Assembly (NCBI GenBank): GCA_937915775.1
Contig: CALGGQ010000055.1
Location: forward strand, 1 to 7,087
Length of the DNA stretch: 7,087 bases
Direction of reading: 5' to 3'
DNA from: an uncultured Clostridia bacterium
GTDB taxonomy: Bacteria > Bacillota > Clostridia > Oscillospirales > Acutalibacteraceae
Below the pieces are notes generated by a model that was not told where the DNA came from, ran no database searches, and saw only the letters and a program-made list of their open reading frames with translations. Of this stretch, positions 6,362 through 7,087 are shown in pieces (position 1 is the first letter of the stretch; each line of letters starts with the position of its first letter). The position numbers and the translations under genes were made by a program.

Positions 6362-7087
6362 TTATGCTTCGATTTCGGAAAGCTTGACAGGTCTGTGCTC
6401 GGCAACGGACAGCTTGGCAGCTAAGCCGAGGCGCAGTGCCTCCAGCCCGTCATAGACTGTCGTTTTGGTGTCCTTATCGTTCACAACGGCGTCGATAAAT
6501 TCCGTCATCTCATCGGTGAAGGACTGCATATAACGCTCGAGGAAGAAGTACAGCGGCTTGTCGGTCACATTGCCGTTTTCGTTGATATAGGCAACGTTAG
6601 TCGGGGTATCGTTGGCAGCGCTTGCCTGACCGCCGGAGCCGAATACCTCAAGGCGCTGGTCATAGCCGTAGCACGCCTTGCGGCAGTTGTCAATCACGCC
6701 GATGGCGCCGCTCTTGAATTTGAGCGCCACGAGCGCCGTATCCACGTCGCCCGCTTCGCCGATAGCGGGGTCAACCATCACGGTAGCATTCGCATAAACC
6801 TCGTCAACCTCACCGCCGATGAAGCGCGCCATATCAAAATCATGCACCGTCATATCGAGGAAGATACCGCCCGATACCTTGACATAGGAAACCGGGGGCG
6901 GTTCGGGGTCGCGGGACGTAATTTTTATCGTCTGCAGCTCGCCGAGTTTGCCGGCGTTAGCAAGGGATTTAATCTGCGCAAAGTTGTGGTCATACCGTCT
7001 GTTGAAACCGATTTGCAGTTTCACACCCGCCTTATCAACGGCTTCAATCACCTTCTTGATTTTCGCCACGGTCAAATCCACCGGCTT
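6362..7087 (-). CDS. iolG: Inositol 2-dehydrogenase, C-terminal 241 residues (N-terminus beyond right edge)
   Basis: IolG oxidises myo-inositol to 2-keto-myo-inositol with NAD+, the first step of the pathway. The fragment belongs to the Gfo/Idh/MocA oxidoreductase family. It opens at Lys-Pro (7082-7087), which corresponds to the end of the conserved EKP motif whose lysine acts in catalysis and cofactor binding. The frame continues beyond the edge, so the GTG at 7079-7081 is an internal valine, not a start. About 95-100 N-terminal residues with the Rossmann fold are missing. Fragment residues 23-33 read LQIGFNRRYDH, residues 58-67 SRDPEPPPVS, and 73-88 GGIFLDMTVHDFDMAR, with D78 and H82 matching the catalytic pair of inositol dehydrogenases. 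The C-terminal half is the alpha/beta substrate domain. The gene is upstream of iolD in the same transcript. Some relatives act on scyllo-inositol or chiro-inositol, so exact substrate preference is open, but the iolDE neighbours favour myo-inositol. Confidence 0.93.
   Translation of the reverse strand, partial: KPVDLTVAKIKKVIEAVDKAGVKLQIGFNRRYDHNFAQIKSLANAGKLGELQTIKITSRDPEPPPVSYVKVSGGIFLDMTVHDFDMARFIGGEVDEVYANATVMVDPAIGEAGDVDTALVALKFKSGAIGVIDNCRKACYGYDQRLEVFGSGGQASAANDTPTNVAYINENGNVTDKPLYFFLERYMQSFTDEMTEFIDAVVNDKDTKTTVYDGLEALRLGLAAKLSVAEHRPVKLSEIEA

Noticed and set aside
7079..7081. GTG as a start codon for the right-edge gene
   Set aside because: The frame continues to the edge and the preceding codons give Lys-Pro of the conserved EKP motif, so the true start is about 95-100 codons further right.
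1..7087. CRISPR array, transposase, integrase, toxin-antitoxin or phage-defence genes
   Set aside because: No repeat-spacer pattern, inverted-repeat ends or such protein families are present; the genes are metabolic, membrane or secreted proteins.

Overview
The window looks like chromosomal DNA of a Gram-positive anaerobe of the class Clostridia, possibly an Oscillospiraceae/Ruminococcaceae-type gut bacterium. Three things suggest this: strong AGGAGG-type ribosome binding sites, a YtvI-like AI-2E family membrane protein, and a secreted protein built from a lysine-rich beta-domain module that is common in gut Firmicutes. The assignment is by protein character only; no rRNA or marker-tree evidence is present.

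Left part (1-2100). A homoserine dehydrogenase gene (hom), cut by the left edge, reads leftwards. It is divergent from a gene for a polytopic membrane protein of the AI-2E/YtvI family (904-2052, rightwards). The 167 bp between them hold a promoter for each direction. The membrane-protein gene ends at a hairpin (2067-2100) that also lies just beyond the stop of the next gene, which converges on it, so one terminator may serve both.

Middle part (2108-3561). One leftward gene encodes a secreted multidomain protein: signal peptide, PPC-like beta-sandwich, a central beta-rich domain, a YDG/MBG-like domain and a very basic C-terminal domain. It has its own well-formed promoter, whose spacer contains an exact 7-bp tandem duplication. 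A perfect 12-bp hairpin separates it from the operon upstream.

Right part (3562-7087). A tightly packed leftward operon for myo-inositol breakdown is transcribed in the order iolG (cut by the right edge), iolD, iolE. IolG oxidises myo-inositol to 2-keto-myo-inositol, IolE dehydrates that to the trihydroxycyclohexane dione, and IolD opens the ring to 5-deoxyglucuronate. The products act in the order G, E, D although the genes lie G, D, E. The later steps (IolB, IolC, IolJ, IolA), the transporter, the regulator and the operon promoter are not in this window.

I see no clear candidate for an undescribed system. The observations most worth following are small: the tandem repeat inside the secreted-protein promoter, the 11-bp spacing of consensus boxes at hom, the paired YLDDD loops of the secreted protein, and a strong hairpin lacking a good U-tract after iolE.
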